Shown: positions 11,711 through 22,131 of the stretch, one piece after another
How positions within the stretch are numbered: position 1 is the first letter of the stretch
Layout: every line of letters starts with the position of its first letter
The notes under the pieces: generated by a model
Database searches by the model: none
Seen by the model: the letters and a program-made list of their open reading frames with translations, nothing else
What the model was told of the DNA's origin: nothing
Translations under genes and position numbers: made by a program
From: Phycomyces blakesleeanus NRRL 1555(-)
Lineage: Eukaryota > Mucoromycota > Mucoromycetes > Mucorales > Phycomycetaceae
Assembly: GCF_001638985.1 (NCBI RefSeq)
Contig: NW_017265142.1
Span: forward strand, 620,001 to 684,000
DNA: 64,000 bases
Direction of reading: 5' to 3'

Positions 11711-14700
11711 ATGCACGACATTAACGAAAAGAAGATCGGTCAGGCACAAATCAAATCAGAGTAATATTAAGGACTCTCATTTCTTCTTGAATGCACAAGA
11801 AAATCAGTAAATAAAAAGCTAAATCGTCACTTTCAAAGATTCCGCAAGGAGCGTTGGTTTGAAGAGGGTGAAGAAGGAGAAGAGTCCCATGGTGTATTTG
11901 GTGATGATGTTGAAGAGGGCAAGAAATTCTCTAGAGAAGTGAGTCAGCCAGGATACGACTATAAAATGTTACAATATTCTTATTTATGATGTTTATGCTT
12001 CCAGAAGCCTAATCGTCGTGGCCAAAACAAAGGCCAGCGTGGTAAGAAGCGTATTTTGGATGCTGTTCGTGTAAGTTTGAATTGTCTGGTACATCCGAAA
12101 AACAAAGACAAAAACAGGGACGTCTGACGAATTGAATATGTAATAGATCTGCAAATATACGGCCATTGGAGAGGAGTGCCCTTTGGGTGAAAAGTAGGCT
12201 TGATGTTTATATTTTCAATGGAAAACAGCAAGTTAATTATATATGTACATGTATAATGTATAGGTGCAAATATGACCATAACCTAGAGGAATACTTGGCC
12301 ACTAAGCCTGCAGATTTGGGTGACAAGTGTGTCTACTTTGATCTCTACGGAAAGTACGTTTACTGATTCAATATCATTAAGAAATTAAAACATCGTGTTG
12401 ATCACATTTTTTTTAAAAAACGTAGGTGCATCCGTGGTTATAAATGTCGTTTCTTGGGTGCTCATTTGGATGAGAATAAGAAGCTTGTAGAGAATGAAGA
12501 GGTAAAAATAGAAATTGAATATTAACTGAATAATGTGTATTAATACAAAGTTATATCTTCAAGCTCGTTAAAAACCACCCAGTTTATGTCACCAACGGCA
12601 TTGAAGTCGAAACACAAGTCCAGCTTGATCGTAACAAAGTAAGTTGAACAAAAACTATAATGACATATTGAACTTTTGTGTGTATAATATAACTAATTTT
12701 TATAAATACATCTTTATACTATTAGTACAAGTTTCCCAAGACTGAAAAATATATGGAATGGGTTGCAAAGGAAATCAAGGCAGAAGAAGATATGAATGCC
12801 ATGCACCGTAAACGCAAGCTGGAGGATCAAGCCAAGGCTGCCAGCGAGGATTCGACCGCCGAGACCCCGGACGTAGACGAAGGAGAAAATGCTGCCAAGA
12901 AGGTTAAGGCTGATGAAGTAAAGGGTGAGAACCCTGTAGTTGAGGCTATCTTGCCAACTCCTGCTGAAGAAGCAAAGCCTGTCGAAGAAGCAAAGCCCGT
13001 CGAAGAAACAAAACCTATTGATCATGATTTGCCCAAGATTGATATGAGTGTCGAAGCTGAAAAGCCCCTAGGCCCCATTGATACCGAGCGCCCATACAAA
13101 AAGCTGATTGACTTTAGAAACAAGACTTACCTTGCACCCCTTACAACCGTAGGAAATTTGCCTTTCCGAAGAATCTGTAAAGAGTATGGTGTCGATATCA
13201 CTTGTGGTGAGATGGCCATGGCTAAGAATTTACTTCACGTAAGTTTTTAAAAAAAAGGATGGAAATAATGGAAATGTAACATACGTTAATGTATTGTATT
13301 ATATTGTGTAGGGTCAACAATCTGAGTGGGCATTGACAAAGCGTCATGCCTCTGAAGACATATTTGGTATGCAGGTAAGCACATCCGGATTTTTTTGCTT
13401 TATTATGTTCCAACATAAATAACCGTTTATTATTATATATATGTAGATTTGCGGCTCCAAGATTGATCAAGTTGTAAAGGCTTGTGAGCTTATCAACAAT
13501 GAAACCGATGTTGATTTCGTTGATCTCAATATGGGATGTCCAATTGACTTGGTTTTCAAGGCTGTAAGAATATATATTCACTTCTTTTTTCATGTGCGGT
13601 ATTAGTGTAATAGACAATTTATTTATCCATACCTTTTTTTTGTTAGGGTGCTGGTTCAGCTCTTCCTGAATCAAGAGGCAAGATGGTAAAGATGATCAAG
13701 GGTATGCAGACTGTACTCGATGTTCCTGTCACCGTAAAGTTTAGAACAGGTCTCAAGGAGAACACACCTACCGCACACAAATTGATACCCCGTTTTGAAG
13801 AGCTTGTAAGTTTATTGTGTATGTGTATATCCCAATACTTGAAGAAAATATTCTTTGTTTATACTAAACACCCGTTTTCTCTCTTTGTCTATATTATAGA
13901 ACGTTGGTCTTTGTACTGTAAGTATAAATTAAGCAGTAAACAGCTTGATTGTTGATGAAGAGATGAGGGTGCGCATATCTCATAATTATAAATATTTGTA
14001 TAGATTCACGGCCGTTCCCGTATGCAGCGCTATACTAAGTCTGCCAATTGGGATTATATCCGTTCTCTCAAGCAAGAGTTTACCAAGATTCCATTGTTTG
14101 GTAAAATAATACTATTTATTTATTTATTTCTTTATTTTGTTTATTTGCTTGTTTATTCATTCTTGCTACGAATGTTGTGAATCAATATTAACCGATGAAT
14201 ATATTTAATTTGTATCTAGGTAATGGTGATGTTCTCAGTTTCGAAGATTACAACAACTGCAAGGCTCAATCCGGTGTCGATGGTATTATGATCGGAAGGT
14301 ATGTATTATATTATTGAAGCTTTGCTTTTTTTTATAATAGAAACCAAACGAATACATAAGCTGATTATTACACTACAGAGGTGCCCTTATCAAGCCCTGG
14401 ATTTTTGATGAAATTAAGGAACAGAGACATTGGGATATCTCTTCTCGTGAACGTCTCGATATGTTGAAGCGTTTCTGTAACTATGGTCTCGAACACTGGG
14501 GAACTGATAGTCAGGTATGACAATCAAAATATTCTCACAAACACAAATTTAATAATTGGGCGATCTCTAGGGTGTAAACAATACAAGACGTTTCCTGTGT
14601 GAATGGCAATCCTTCTTGTATAGGTAATTTCGAGGTTATATATACACATTTGAATGAATGTTTACATGTATGTATATGTCATTTATTTTAAAAAGATATG

Positions 14701-15066
14701 TGCCTGTTGGTGTGATGGAGGTTGTTCCTCAAAAATTGAATGAGAGAGCACCACCTTACTTTGGTCGTGATGAATTGGAGACTCTAATGGCCAGTCCAAA
14801 GGCTGCGGATTGGGTCAAGCTCAGGTAAATATAATATCAGTAAACTAAGTCGGTATACATATACTGACTTGTCCAATCTTTTTAAAAGTGAAATGCTTCT
14901 TGGTCCTGCACCTGAAGACTTTACTTTTGTACCAAAACACAAGGCCAATTCTTTCGAGGTAATGATATATATATATATATAGGCACATACGTACACATGC
15001 ACATATTAATGTTTATATTCTAACGGTCTTTTTGTTTGTTTTGCTTAATATTATTTTTAGGGATAA
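11711..15066 (+). CDS. DUS3: tRNA-dihydrouridine(47) synthase, Dus3 type
   Basis: At least a dozen short exons, start ATG 11711 ([15 protein letters not shown]), last codons after the final intron EG then TAA 15064-15066. The N-terminal part carries two CCCH-type zinc fingers ([21 protein letters not shown] and [14 protein letters not shown]). An acidic linker with a PVEEAKP-like triple repeat at about 12970-13015 follows. Then comes the FMN-binding TIM barrel: [39 protein letters not shown] with the catalytic-loop cysteine, VKFRTG, IHGRSR, GNGDV and IMIGRGAL. Dus3 enzymes reduce U47 in the variable loop of tRNAs and can modify mRNA. Domain order and motifs are diagnostic. The first intron after IKSE is not precisely resolved. 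Confidence 0.94.
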
Positions 15067-15392
15067 ACAACTCATGCTTTTTAATTAGTTTTTGCCCTTT
15101 TTCATAAAGTCTTTTCTTTCTTTCTTTCTTTCTTTCTCTCTCTTCTTATACTAACTACACCAAAATCATCAATAAGTCAATATCTTCCAAAATCACCTTA
15201 AAGTTTGAGTGTTGTAAGAGGGGATCTATCTACGTGTAGATGTAATCTTTATTCTCATAATAAAAATGAAGTACAAAAAGACATGCAAATAGTGAACAGT
15301 GTGGAGATATTGAATATTTGGTGTGTAAATGGATTAAATGGGTCAAATGATTTACAAAGTGTATGGGAGAAAATGTGTATCTTTTTTTTACG

Positions 15393-16605
15393 CTACAAGT
15401 ACTCAATTGTCTTGTAAGGTTTACCAGTAATATCTAATAGAGTGTTCCAGTAGGTTTCTTTGTCAAACTTGAAGTTGAAATCACCTCCGTACTCGCACTC
15501 AAGCTGATCAGGTGAAATGAAATCCAACAGGTTTGCTAGATCTGTCTGTTCGTCTTTGCCAGTTTTGTCCATGTCACGAACAAACTGAATCTTTGCCTTT
15601 GTAACAGGGTCAATGAAAGGAGATACAAGCTTAAAGGAGGCAAGGAAAAACCAAGGAGCTTTCGATTTAAATGTTACACACAATAAGTCAGATTTCTCTT
15701 GTTTGAATAAACTCTGATCAAAATTCGATTAATACTTACATTTGATAACAAAAGCAACGCCCAATCTTTCTGGGTAATGGTTTCCAAGGATACTCAGGAA
15801 ACGTTTAGATGTGGCAAGACTAGGGTTGTGTGAAGAAGAAGCGTCCTTGAAGTCGATGAGAATATCCATTTTCTCGACTCCTTTTGGCATAAGGCGGATA
15901 CCTCGTTCAAGACAAAAGACGATGTGTTTTATTTGACGCTCTTCATCTTTGGAGTTTTGATTTCTGGGGCGCATAATCCAAATAGGGCGACCGCACTTAT
16001 CAAAACCATTAAAGTACATCTTTCCAGTATCTGCCTGTAGAATTCCTTGTTTTTTTTAGCTTTGATCCTAATGTAATATGTGTGTAAAAATATTACCTCT
16101 GGGCTAATATAGTCGGGGTCCAGCTGTTCGGGCCGATAGTCACGACGCCAGCGTACTGTACTTTCTAACATGGATTTTGCTGCCTGTCAAGGACATAAAT
16201 GTTTAGTTGATTTAATGTCAGCCGTACTACTGTAGACGCTCATCACAGACACACACGTGCGTCGGCGATAGTCCGCCTAATCATTTTTTTTGGTGTTGTT
16301 GTTAAGATTTTTTTTTTTACCTCAAAGTCCCATTTGCGTGCTCGAAGGTATCTGTTCAAGGTTTGATCTGTAAGAAAACCCTTTTCACTCTCATAATATT
16401 CATGTTCGCTGGGGAGCATAATTGAGGTCATATAAGTGCGTAATTTTTTCTGTGTCTCCAGCTGCGACTCGGTAAGAGCAGGGTTTAGGATAGGAGAGTA
16501 GTCAGTAGGAGGACTGAGGAATGGCTTGCTGGTGACAGGACCGTTGTCGATCTTCTCGGCCTCCTTATTGACCAGTGTGGTTGCTTTAGAGCGAAATAAG
16601 TTCAT
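15393..16605 (-). CDS. Sec14-like CRAL-TRIO phosphatidylinositol-transfer protein
   Basis: Start chosen at ATG 16605 (MNLFRSKATTLVNKEAEK), because the upstream reading frame has no ATG and translates a polypyrimidine tract. Order: a flexible N-terminal 60 residues; a CRAL-TRIO N-lobe (TLNRYLRARKWDFE, MLESTVRWRRDYRPEQL); and the lipid-binding core (GKMYFNGFDKCGRPIWIMRP, MDILIDFKDAS, LGNHYPERLGVAFVI, then SPWFFLASFKLVSPFIDP and TKAKIQFV). The C terminus has YGGDFNFKFDKETYW. Four exons, introns about 60-150 bases. Pdr16/Sfh-type proteins of this size exchange phosphatidylinositol and sterol or phosphatidylcholine between membranes. Which ligand is used cannot be read here. Convergent with Dus3, with about 325 bases between stops. 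Confidence 0.9.
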
Positions 16606-17198
16606 CTGAATAAAGAAGTATAAAAGTAATAAGAAAGAGAGAGAGAGAAATAGGAAAGAAGGAAAGAAGAAGGAAGAAAGCTCGAGAAACATCGTCATTG
16701 AATAGTAATTAGCCAGCGGTTTGAAATTATATTCAATGTCCGCCAATGCTTTTGAATTTTAATTATTTTAATCTTTTAGAAATGGGATATATACAGTGTT
16801 TTACATGGTATTTTAATAAATGGCTCAACTACACTGTCTTGGTCTGTGTGTTACAAATTCAAACAATATTGAATTTGGCAAAGCACTGTGATTTATATTA
16901 TTTATTTTATTCAAAACATTATTATATGAATCTTACTTAATCTTTTGATCTCTCAAGATATCTGCCCCTAATCTCTCTCTCTCTCACCCCCTTCTTTTAA
17001 CTAGTGACACAACGCATGCATTAATATTCGTGCAGCTCAGATACACTGCCAATACAACATTATAACAAAGACCTTCTATCGTTTTTCAGAAAGAAGAAAA
17101 TAATAGGCAGTCAATGTTGTTTTATTGAAGAAGACCATAACCAAATGTCTACTTTTTTTAAAAAAAAAAAAGTAAATTAAGAGTCGTTTTGCTGGCCC
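16606..17198. other. AT-rich intergenic DNA, no gene seen
   Basis: Polypyrimidine/(CT)n leader of the CRAL-TRIO gene at about 16640-16680, then AT-rich sequence. No coding frame with protein-like composition. Confidence 0.5.
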
Positions 17199-17467
17199 TA
17201 CAGTAAAGTACACTATAAACGTCGCACAATTCGAAAATACAAGGCGCATTTTTAAGAGTATCCTGACCGTTATGAATGGATTTTTTTTTAGATAAATAGC
17301 AGAGAAAAGCATTCTTAAATTATTAACCTATTAGACATTCTGATACTATTTTTTTCATAATGTATACTCAACTTTTTGCTTAAATATAAAAAGCTTTGAA
17401 AAAAAAATCCCAAAAATGCGCCTTATTTTCTCGAATTATGCGACTTACAAATGTGTTTTACTTTAAT
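17199..17467. mobile_element. MITE-like element with subterminal inverted repeats
   Basis: An inverted repeat pairs 17223-17253 with 17412-17442: 31-base arms with four differences, sharing GGCGCATTTTT and AATTCGA. Pairing continues more weakly outwards towards CAGTAAAGTA at 17201, next to a TA, and TACTTTA at 17465. The 160 bases between the arms are AT-rich and non-coding. This fits a short non-autonomous DNA transposon. A TA target and CAGT end would suit a pogo/mariner type, but the CAG is not mirrored at the other end, so family and exact ends are uncertain. Confidence 0.55.
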
Positions 17468-17891
17468 TTAATTAAAGTGGTAAAAAGCGTAATGGATCAT
17501 TGCTTTTTCATAGACAAGGCTCCTATTCATAGCCAGTGGCTGACATAGAAGATCGTGTTCACTAGAGGATATCGGTATATTTGCACTCCTCCGCGTTCTC
17601 GATAACTGAATCCAATTGAACAATTTTCATCAGTTGTCAAGCTAAAAGTTAATAAGACATTGAGTGATATATACTTGAAGTGTAAAGGTCGATGTCTCTT
17701 ATCCTGTTGCTTTATACTATAACAATAAAAAAATGGTCAACTTTAGTGAGAAAATCTGGGAAGTTTTCTTTTTTGAGAATTACTTACTTTTCTTCATTGT
17801 TTTTTCTTTATAAATATATATCTTCTAATTTCAAGCTTTCATATTTCTTTGTTGTTGTGATTTTAAACTAAAGGCTTTCTCTTTAGTACAT

Positions 17892-18182
17892 ATGTATTCT
17901 ATTATTGTTTCACCATACTTTTGTTTGGGAATCGACCCAAACTACCATTATTATCACTCTCCCCATCCAGCACAGAAAATGAAAGGTTGGTTCACTGGAA
18001 TATACAAACAATATCATAATCTACCAAATAACATCTTGGAAATACCTACCGATAACCAGGGTGAAATAAGTGTATTCTTCTTATTCTTCTTGCAGGTGTT
18101 ATCTTTCTAAAACTCGGCCGTCTTCGTCTCGCAAGTCTACCGACCGGAACATCCTCTCTAGGTATCATGGCGGTTTTAACCT
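17892..18182 (+). CDS. Unassigned small two-exon coding-like segment
   Basis: A frame starting MYSIIVSPYFCLGIDPNY and continuing HSPHPAQKMKGWFTGIYK ends in NQG. A GTGAAATAAG donor and CTTGCAG acceptor (about 18061-18095) would join it to VIFLKLGRLRLASLPTG and a TGA at about 18180, giving about 85 residues. Composition is more protein-like than the surrounding DNA, and the splice signals look real. I do not recognise the family. It may be a small gene, an eroded gene fragment, or chance. Confidence 0.25.
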
Positions 18183-20100
18183 GAATAATACAAGTAATTC
18201 TATCAAGTGTCATTATATCAAATCTCAATTATTTAAAAGTCTGCTTGAAGTTCAAGATAGTATGAATATTCCTATTATTTAAATGAGGGTCAGGCTGTGA
18301 AAAAGACGTGTCCTTCAAACAATTTAAATTTCTGTATCTATGCATTATTTATAGCAGTATTAATAATAGAAAAATGAAGGCTGATTGTAATGGTTACTAT
18401 GGAGGAATTGCAAAATATTACATACAGTATCTAAGAGCGACAGTAATGAGGTAATGGTTGTGTTTTTACTTGACCTTTTAAATATATGACCGGGAACTTG
18501 AAGGACAGTTCTTGGACGTACTACATTAATTAATCAAACACACATTGATTCCATATTTCCAAAATAGATGTTTCGTACCTTTAATTTTGATTACCTCATA
18601 GTAACGGGTTTGAAGTGTATATCCATTCCCTATGATTAAGACACAGTATGAACCAAAAGCGATCGGTAGATTACTTGCTAAACGTTTGTTGGCTTGAGGT
18701 TGGTTGATGTAGGAGAATAAGTGAAGTTTATGTGACAAAGTCAACCAAGTAGTTTATCTTATAGTATTTTTGTAAAAGAAGCTGAAGATGGATAAGCTCG
18801 CTGGCTTGAATAAAAAGGTGAAAATACAGTTCGAGAATATTGGTGATTCAGCTTGAAGTCTAGGTAATGACTTGCTCAGCAATAAAAATATCTAGGTTTT
18901 GGTCTTTAGATTTCTCTTTCAAATTTTGCTATCTTTAAGTTCTAGCCCTTTCTTGAATGAAATTGTATCGGTAACATCTTGTTTTAACCATAGTAGAGTG
19001 TTTGTCCGTAAAATACAATAGGTTTTCTCTTTCAGAGCTAACAAAAACACAAAATCCCCGAATCTTTAAATTATTTCATGTTGTTGTGGTGAGAAAATAA
19101 TCATGGATATATACAATTTCATAACAAGCACGAAGCTAGTAATACACCCTTGAAACAATGTTTTTTGACTTCTTAACAATATCCTCAGACATAACCCATA
19201 TTCGAATTGTAGCTCATCTTATTACTACCAGCTATATGTGAGATACTGCTTGTATTACATATCAGATAACAATAAACTCACAAGAAAATTTAAAAACTTT
19301 AGACAAAAGGTAGTTCAAGCTTCTTTCAATAGAAGTAAAACTATATACTAATAAGAATATAAAGTAATTTTAAAGATGATAGAGTTTATAGAAAATGAGT
19401 GATGGTTCGGAAATCATCATTGGAATCACCATTTGTTTTTGTCGTAGTAAGATTGTCAGTGGCTCATACCAAGAATTCAACATGGCAAAACATTCTCTTC
19501 AAGGCTTGTCCAAGGCATTGGTCAAGTAGCCTAAAGAAGAAAGAAAAGAATTGTCTCATATTTTTACACTGTTTCTTTACAACTACTTGGGTCATCTTTC
19601 TGCAAAGGCTTTAGTTTCTTTCTGAGCGTGAGTTTATCTCCCTGATATACAATTTCTTCATAAAAATACAGTTATCTTCAAAGAAACTGATGCTGCCTAT
19701 CAAATTTTACAAAAGTAAGCTGTATATCTCAAATATTTATAAATATATATAATACTAAATAAGACAAAAATTACATGACTTAGTGCAACTTTCATTATTA
19801 CTGAAAGGAAGTTGTTTTTAAACAGCCTGAACACTTTTGGAAATCAAATTTTAATAAATAACTTAAATATGAAAGTATGTACAAGAGTTCATTTCTATCA
19901 ATCTAAATTAATGATTTGTTTTCCTTCTTGATAGAAAATATTTTTGCCAATATAGTGTATTTTCTTAATAATCGCAAATTTCAAGATTTGTGTCAATTTT
20001 TTATTTCACATGCCGATATATGAAAGGCATTAAATGTCCGCCAGTTTTTTAAAAAATCCTAAATATTGAACTTTATGCAGTCACAGCTTCATATATTCAC
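18183..20100. other. Gene desert, AT-rich
   Basis: Roughly 1.9 kb with only short, low-complexity frames on both strands. No repeat pairs, RNA genes or domain signatures recognised. Confidence 0.5.
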
Positions 20101-20149
20101 AACAAAAGATCTTTTAAACACCGACTAATACATAATATTACTATTTTAG

Positions 20150-20470
20150 GGGATCGATTCTCGTCGTCTGCCATTATAAATGGAAAATATAGTGTCAATA
20201 TTTCTCTTTCTCTGGTATTAAATTCAAATACCGCGTTTTTTCAAGACCTAAAAAGTGCTGTCGCAAATGACAAAACTAAACATGTTTTCTGTTTACTTTG
20301 TAGAGAAACTGTTTTTTAAAAAAGTAAACAGAAAAGATATTCAGTTTTGTCATTTCCGACAACATATTTTAGGTCTTGAAAAAAACGATCGGAGTACAAT
20401 TGTTTTTGTCGATTATAAGAAAAATACACTATATCTTCAAAGGTTAAATAGGAGAGTTTTTTATGGTAGT
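20150..20470. repeat. Inverted duplication of a coding-like fragment
   Basis: Arms 20234-20300 and about 20320-20386 are reverse complements with scattered differences, around a loop of about 20 bases; weaker pairing extends out to about 20180 and 20440. Both arms, each read towards the loop, encode the same peptide core: plus strand FFQDLKSAVANDKTKHVFC, minus strand FFQDLKYVVGNDKTEYLFC. The plus copy is open from DRFSSSAIINGKYS and carries a CLLC motif. This is two copies of a gene or transposon fragment head to head, or a foldback element. Family not recognised. Confidence 0.6.
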
Positions 20471-21447
20471 AATTTAAAGAAAATTGAAAATATTGAAATG
20501 GCAAAAAAACAGTATCTTTCGAGCACTTGGACATAAACCAAAAAGAAAAATCAACATATATACAAAAGATATCAATAGATTGGCTATAATAGCTGGTATG
20601 CATTAAAGTTCTATTCCATAAAATTCAATATGAATTTCTACTTCTTTTATGAAACTTGGGCATTGCTACTCAATATACTCTATGTCTGTATATTGTCGGC
20701 AAAATTATTTTTATACAAAATATTGAATGCTTTTGCAATGTATCAATAATTGGCAACTTTTCTTATTTGTGCTCAACTTATGTTTTGCACTGTAAATCGA
20801 ATTGCACATATGTATATGCAATAACGAAATGAGCAACGAGCATTCGTTGATACCCAAAGCATAAAAAAATCTGTATATGATTATTATTGTTTTATAAATA
20901 CATCCAAATTGAACTTTTTTGTGCAGTCTGTGTATATACAATAAGGGTATTACTTGTGTATTCGATTCGCCACGCCTTTTTGCTCTCTCTTTCAAAAATG
21001 AATTTCTTTATTCCCTCTCATCTCTCTTTATTTTTGTATTTCTTCTGTTTTTTCTTTCTCATTAAAATACATCCTCTTTACAATGCCCATCTGGATTAGC
21101 CAAATTCAATAATATATATTTCGTGCGATGGGAATTCTTAAAAATTATTCTAACATTATTCTTACAGACTTTATAAACTACAACAACCCCCGCAGTTAAA
21201 CACGGTGATCGACACAATGATAAGAGCACGCATATTATATTACATTAAACTACATTTTCAGTTAATTTCTTTTCAGATTTATTCAATTAGAATACTTTTT
21301 TCTTATAAATGAACTCTTCTAATTACAACATTGACATCTTCAATCAAGTAAAAAAGAAAGGTTTAAAAGCGTGTTTTTTTTATTGGAGACGATACTAGTT
21401 AAAAAAAGACTTTATTTATTTATTTAAAGATATACATAAAGAAACTA
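20471..21447. other. AT-rich intergenic DNA
   Basis: No convincing gene. The frame just right of the inverted duplication (about 20395-20535, ending KKQYLSSTWT) may be more of the same eroded fragment. Confidence 0.4.
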
Positions 21448-21789
21448 TTGTATTTGATTGAATTTCACTTAATGTTCTTTTACATGAGTAAAAGAATAAA
21501 AAGCATGACACCAAGTTCTTTGTCCCCGCATTACGCGGCTCAATCTCCTTCAGGACGTAAACCTGACTTGGTAGCGAAGGAGGTGCTGGAATGGTGGCAA
21601 ACCAACGGAAAGCACCCGTTCATCCAGCCCCACATCTCGTCACCGAGTAATGTGGGTGCGAACTCGCCAGAGAACTTACCACTAGGTGATAAGGTCCAGC
21701 TCATTCGACTACCAGTAGCTTCACCGTCAGCCGTTAAAGAGTTCAGTCAGGTTAGCAGTGAAGAGCCAGCACATCTCACCACAGGTTAG
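21448..21789 (+). CDS. Hypothetical 113-residue protein in a GC-richer island
   Basis: Open frame from ATG 21448 to TAG 21787-21789; an internal ATG at 21484 (MSKRIKSM) is another possible start. The encoded protein is rich in Ser, Pro and Glu (LVAKEVLEWWQTNGKHPFI; SSPSNVGANSPENLPLGD). About 21500-22100 is clearly richer in GC than the flanking desert, and coding-like frames continue on both strands after the stop. No known family recognised. It may be the remnant of a retroelement gag or ORF1, or an orphan gene. There is no clear intron. Confidence 0.35.
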   Translation: MYLIEFHLMFFYMSKRIKSMTPSSLSPHYAAQSPSGRKPDLVAKEVLEWWQTNGKHPFIQPHISSPSNVGANSPENLPLGDKVQLIRLPVASPSAVKEFSQVSSEEPAHLTTG

Positions 21790-22131
21790 ACCTCCCTCCC
21801 CCCAGCATCATGATTCCACATTGGCGATGCGATGTACACAGTAGTCCTTCCAAAAATGAAAAGAGACCATGCCCCACGACTTCTCAGACTTAACTGAGCT
21901 GGCGAGTAACAACTTTCACTTTCCGATGCTTGTAGCATGGAAGAATCTCCCTGCAACGGTCGCAAGAGACGCCTCACTATGAAACCGGGACTGTTGTTGC
22001 TCAAGGAGAAAACAAACGACACGCGTTGGAGGGGTTCTATATGTAACAAAAACATTTGCATCTGGGATTTAATATTAGGACTGCGCTTTTTGTCAGTCTT
22101 AGATACCCACGTCAGAGCAAACGTGATATAG

